A stretch of DNA of 64,000 nucleotides, taken from Apostichopus japonicus. Its lineage: Eukaryota; Echinodermata; Holothuroidea; Aspidochirotida; Stichopodidae. Where the stretch lies: positions 2,152,501 through 2,216,500 of the forward strand of contig NC_092581.1 of NCBI RefSeq assembly GCF_037975245.1, read 5' to 3'. The notes beneath the pieces were generated by a model. That model was not told the origin of the DNA. It searched no databases and saw only the letters and a list, made by a program, of their open reading frames with translations. Below, one piece after another: positions 49,440-64,000 of the stretch. The stretch's first letter is position 1. Each line of letters opens with the position of its first letter. A program made the translations under genes and the position numbers.

Positions 49440-49745
49440 TAATTAGAGAGCATCGTGGTCGAGTGGTTAAGACAGTGGACTTGTGATCTAAGTAGATCTA
49501 AGCAGGTTCGAGTCCTGGCCAGATCATTGCGTTGTGTCCTTGGGCAAGGCACTTTATCTCCATTGCCTCTCTTCACCCAGGTGTATAAATGGGGACCTCA
49601 GTGTGAGACTAAACTGTCCGCTGGGCGCTGTTTATAGCTGCTACCATATGGAGGGATTGTATCTATATGTTTGACGGTTATCGTCGACCGGGGTAATATT
49701 GTGATTGTAAAGTGCATAGATATGCATTTGCCCTCTATAAATGAA
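49440..49745 (+). mobile_element. Second tRNA-derived SINE family
   Basis: tRNA-like head with A box TGGTCGAGTGG and perfect B box GGTTCGAGTCC, then a core block TTGTGTCCTTGGGCAAGGCA of the sort shared by many animal SINEs, and an L2-like tail (GTAAAGTGCATAGATATG, ATAAATGAATATATATT). The head does not fold as a functional tRNA. Confidence 0.7.
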
Positions 49746-50157
49746 TATATATTATTAATAGGTCAGCCTACCCTATTGCCAAATAAATCTTTTACGTTTT
49801 CTCAAGAACCATGACCACAAAGACAGCATATAATTACAAAGCATACTCCCTTTGGACTTAGCAGGTTACTGAAATAAATTCTTATAGGCCTAGCCTAGGC
49901 CATTTTGTGACTCCACATGTACAGTGAAGTGCTGTATTTTTCTCAAGAAAAGACTTGTTCATAGAATGATTTCATTAGACTGACAAGTGACAGGCTTGGG
50001 GCAAAGACTCAGAGCTTATAAGTTGCTGAATATTCTGCAAAAACTATACCATAGAAGTTTCTCATATATTGTAATTTCTGAATGAAGCAAATCTTGTGCT
50101 TTTATTTTGCGTCCTAACGCAAGATCGACCAAAAAGAGAATACTTTGTCCCTTCTAT

Positions 50158-50192
50158 TAACCTAACCTAACCTAACCTAACCTAACCTAACC
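50158..50192 (-). repeat. Interstitial (TTAGG)n tract
   Basis: About seven head-to-tail CCTAA units on the plus strand, perfect, in the spacer between the NACHT and SRCR genes. Confidence 0.9.
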
Positions 50193-50662
50193 ATGGAGTT
50201 AAAACACAGTGGCCTAACTTATACTAACACTACCAGTATTATAGGCCAACGAACAGTACTTGACGACTGTGCTACTTGTAAGCCTAGCGTTATACGTCTG
50301 TTTCATCCTCAGATATAGCCAGCCAGCAGACGACAGTAACTGAAAATTTTACTAACCCTCCTGTAGGCCAAGAAGGTTTATCCCAACTTGTACCATTGAG
50401 GTAAAAACATGCTTATACCACCCAAATCACTGAATATCAAATACACTATGAATGCCACATACCAAACACTTTAAGAGAGGAATTTTACTGTTTGGCGTTG
50501 TTCGGCTGTATTCATCGATGACGAGGCCAACGTTATACGGCTCGTCCAAAACAATAACAAACCTTTGTGAAAAAGGCCAGATGACACTTGCGAACACGAC
50601 ACGGGCAGAAAACTGGCGCTACCAATTACACCTTGATTGAATGGTACCTTTCAATATAACTT

Positions 50663-50760
50663 ACCCAAGATAGAAACTGGCGCAGGAAAACCAAACAACG
50701 TAACTGATCAATTCTCAACACCAGTCCCATTTGCAGCGAGAACTGTGACATCATCGTCAT
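50663..50760 (+). repeat. Interspersed repeat X, copy 3
   Basis: More diverged copy: GGAAAACCAAACAACGTAAC, then CAACACCAGTCCCATTTGCA and GCGAGAACTGTGACATCATC in the same order as copies 1 and 2. Confidence 0.45.
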
Positions 50761-51046
50761 GCAAATAGAATCGCTGATAAACTGAAAAGAACAGATACTA
50801 CACATGCTGTTTTTTCCTGTTTATTTGTTATGAACAGTTGACTTGGACAGGAATCCGATGAGGGATTGAGGGGGTTGTGGTGTCCGACGGGAGACCGCAA
50901 CTTGAACACCATGAGCACAAATACGTTTCGCTCTTGGAAGTACAGTATGCAATCATGAGTATATTTCTCTGCTCTCACGTCAACTGATCATTTGCATACA
51001 ACGGTACATAGACTATCCTATTCCACAGGGATAAAGTAATGTAAAC

Positions 51047-51342
51047 AAGGGCGTAGGAACCGGGAGGGCTGGGGGCGCCAGCCCCCCCCCAGTGAAAAAT
51101 ATGGGGGGGGGGGCGGGAGTATCATTCCGCCCCCCCCCCCCGCTAGCAAGTCAGAAAACCACTTTTTCATTTCCAAATGAGAAAAAAATCTCATTTGGAG
51201 CACCAAATTGCATCTAAGGCCAGGTGAAAATGCAAAATTATTTACAAAATGGAGTGGGTGTTGAAGTGTGTATATATTGCACCAAATTGCATCTGACGCA
51301 AACAATTTCAAAAGGGGAGGGGTGTCCCCCTCCCCTTAGACC
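51047..51342 (+). mobile_element. GGCGTAGGAA-family element, copy 3, right end truncated
   Basis: Starts CAAGGGCGTAGGAACCGG and follows the family through CTCATTTGGAGCACCAAATT, but stops after CCCCTTAGACCC without the right inverted end. Confidence 0.7.
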
Positions 51343-52023
51343 CAATGTATAGGTATAAATCGCAGCAATATATGGTATTACATTTCTTTGTGCTGTACTA
51401 TATACCTCTTATATCAATTTTTATTTGGAACTAATCATCGATTCAAATTTGATCCCCCGTTATAATAACAGGTTGCTACAGCTGTGTGCTAACCCCCCCC
51501 CCCCTCCCCAATGGGGTGTAACATATAACACACTAAAATATTTGAAAAGAGAAGAGAATTAAGTTGAAAGAGCAAGTTAATTTATTCAAATCTTGTTAAG
51601 TTGTAATTCATGATTGCAAAACGAGAGCAAAAAAAAAAAAAAAGACGGGGGGGGGGGTGGCGGTGGGGAGAATGTAAATGTTGTCCGAAGTCCATTCATA
51701 CTGCACACATTGCTGTGTGTAAATTATATCTTGGTAAGGTTACTCACCAAAATAAACATCGAATTGTTTGTACTATACAGCACAATAAGTTACTTACAAA
51801 GTACAGAGTCTAACTGACATATACGTCACTGCCAGAAAAAGCAAAGACTCGTGGTGCAGTAAAAACAGTTTTAGCACACATTCACGGAGTAAGCCGTTGA
51901 CAAACGAAGACTTGGATTAAGTAGGCATATTTCCTGTATAGGCCTACATCTGTAGCTGCATATGGTTGCTAACATATATTCTTATATAGTTGCTTTGACG
52001 TATTTTATCCTAATGTTTCAGCC

Positions 52024-63084
<11,061 letters not shown>

Positions 63085-63439
63085 GTAAGTAACAACGTGA
63101 AGGGTACGTGTTGAAATCCACATTGACAATAAAGAGACATTTTAACCTGACAATACTTCTCTTAAATTATTTATTAATTTTGACTTGAAGATCATGGATA
63201 TTGAGTTTCTTACAACTATAAATTTAAACAATAACTCTAAATTTGACACTATAACACAGTAATCTGTGGTTTTATTTATAAATGTCAGTAGTGCTCCTTT
63301 AAAGTATGAATCATGTTTCAACAACACAGTTAAATTGTTAAACTATTAACGTTATTTTCGTGTTGAAATATAAAGAGACCATTTAACGTGACAATTGCTT
63401 CTATTTATCTATCAATCAATTTTGGGTTGGAGATCATTG

Positions 63440-63600
63440 ATATTGAGTCCCATACATATTACTATCGTGGTTATCATAGAATGAAAGATTGTACATTCAG
63501 TGACGGGGGAACTTTCATCTGTAGTCACAGTGAAGATGATTTAGTCAGTCGTTCTTATTTGGGTGTGTTAAAGGCAACAGAAAAAAAAACCTGAAAGTAA
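63440..63600 (+). pseudogene. Broken sixth SRCR exon (C-terminal half only)
   Basis: A short open stretch reads RMKDCTFSDGGTFICSHSED, the end of an SRCR domain (Cys 6, Cys 7 and the HSED motif), then degenerates. The N-terminal half with WGT.CDD is absent, and the sequence just upstream (63370-63455) matches the intron of the duplicated SRCR unit. It looks like a deletion product fusing intron to exon remnant. Confidence 0.6.
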
Positions 63601-64000
63601 TTGATGTACGCAGGTAAATGGAAAGATAGCGTCGTTTTATGTTTCAATCAAATATAATTCCCGCCCAATCACCTTTCTTTCATCAATCTGTACAATTTTA
63701 ATTGTTTGACACAGTTATGCTTAGGTACAGGATAAGTTGTATAATTAAATATACCTTACTATAATGAGTAGCAGGGTAAGGGTTGGTCTGTAGATCTTCT
63801 GGTAGCGCTTTGCAAAGACTTGAGATCATTGTCAGACGAGTTTCGACGGATGTTACTTCTGTTCAAACGGATGCTGGCGAACCACAATCAACGTGTCCAA
63901 CTAGTTGCTGAATATATATATATATATATATGATTCGGCGTTGTGTCTGGGAACACTGGCATGTACTGGGCTAGGCCGTAGTATAATATAACGACAACGG
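63601..64000. other. Right end of the window, no gene seen
   Basis: AT-rich sequence with a short (AT)n at 63911-63931. The next SRCR or C-terminal exon of the receptor is not visible within these 400 bases. Confidence 0.5.

Larger units (their letters stand above)
49746..51046. other. Spacer between divergently transcribed genes
   Basis: Apart from the (TTAGG)n tract and repeat X nothing coding is visible. Promoter elements of either gene could lie here or on either side, but I cannot point to a convincing one. Confidence 0.4.

Noticed and set aside
49440-49515. Possible tRNA gene
   Set aside because: A and B boxes are present but the acceptor stem and anticodon arm do not pair, and a SINE core and tail follow. 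The same holds for 16497 and 59368.

Overview
This is nuclear DNA from an animal, not a microbe. Genes are split by GT-AG introns, there is almost no intergenic coding signal, and microsatellites and degraded transposable elements are dense. The gene content (an SGLT-type sugar transporter, a NACHT/DUF4062 STAND ATPase and a tandem-exon SRCR scavenger receptor) together with tRNA-derived SINEs, hAT, THAP/P-like and CR1/L2-like elements fits an invertebrate deuterostome. An echinoderm is my best guess, at low confidence and by inference only. No bacterial operon, CRISPR array or rRNA is present.

Layout. (1) 1-14.7 kb: gene-free repeat territory with several hAT-like miniature elements, a THAP/P-element-like relic bounded by inverted arms (7.0-9.4 kb), a hairpin MITE, two copies of a TTAA-flanked MITE and long microsatellites. 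(2) 14.7-31.3 kb, minus strand: a complete 15-coding-exon SLC5 sodium/glucose cotransporter of 642 aa. Every splice phase closes, and a TATA box with a noncoding first exon can be proposed at 31.2-31.3 kb. Its introns hold three hAT-like insertions with 8-bp target-site duplications, a SINE, a TTAA MITE and minisatellites. (3) 31.3-36.0 kb: intergenic, with a 58-bp minisatellite. (4) 36.0-48.7 kb, minus strand: a 13-exon gene of 872 aa with an N-terminal DUF4062-type domain, a P-loop NACHT/STAND ATPase and a cysteine-rich C-terminal zinc-binding-like region. All phases close to a stop codon that lies inside a 60-bp minisatellite. (5) 48.7-52 kb: gene-free spacer with a SINE and a (CCTAA)n tract. 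(6) 52.0-63.1 kb, plus strand: a secreted or membrane SRCR protein made of a signal-peptide exon followed by five 315-nt phase 1-1 exons, each a whole SRCR domain. A broken sixth domain follows, and the 3' end of the gene probably lies beyond the window.

How the genes relate. The NACHT/DUF4062 gene and the SRCR gene are transcribed away from each other, about 3.4 kb apart, and both belong to families used in invertebrate innate immunity. Whether they are co-regulated is unknown. The SLC5 gene is an unrelated transporter. The strongest evolutionary signal is in the SRCR array. The last exons duplicated together with their introns, yet the two youngest coding copies differ almost only at amino-acid-changing positions. 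I translated and joined the exons by hand. The coordinates follow splice consensus and phase closure, not transcript data.
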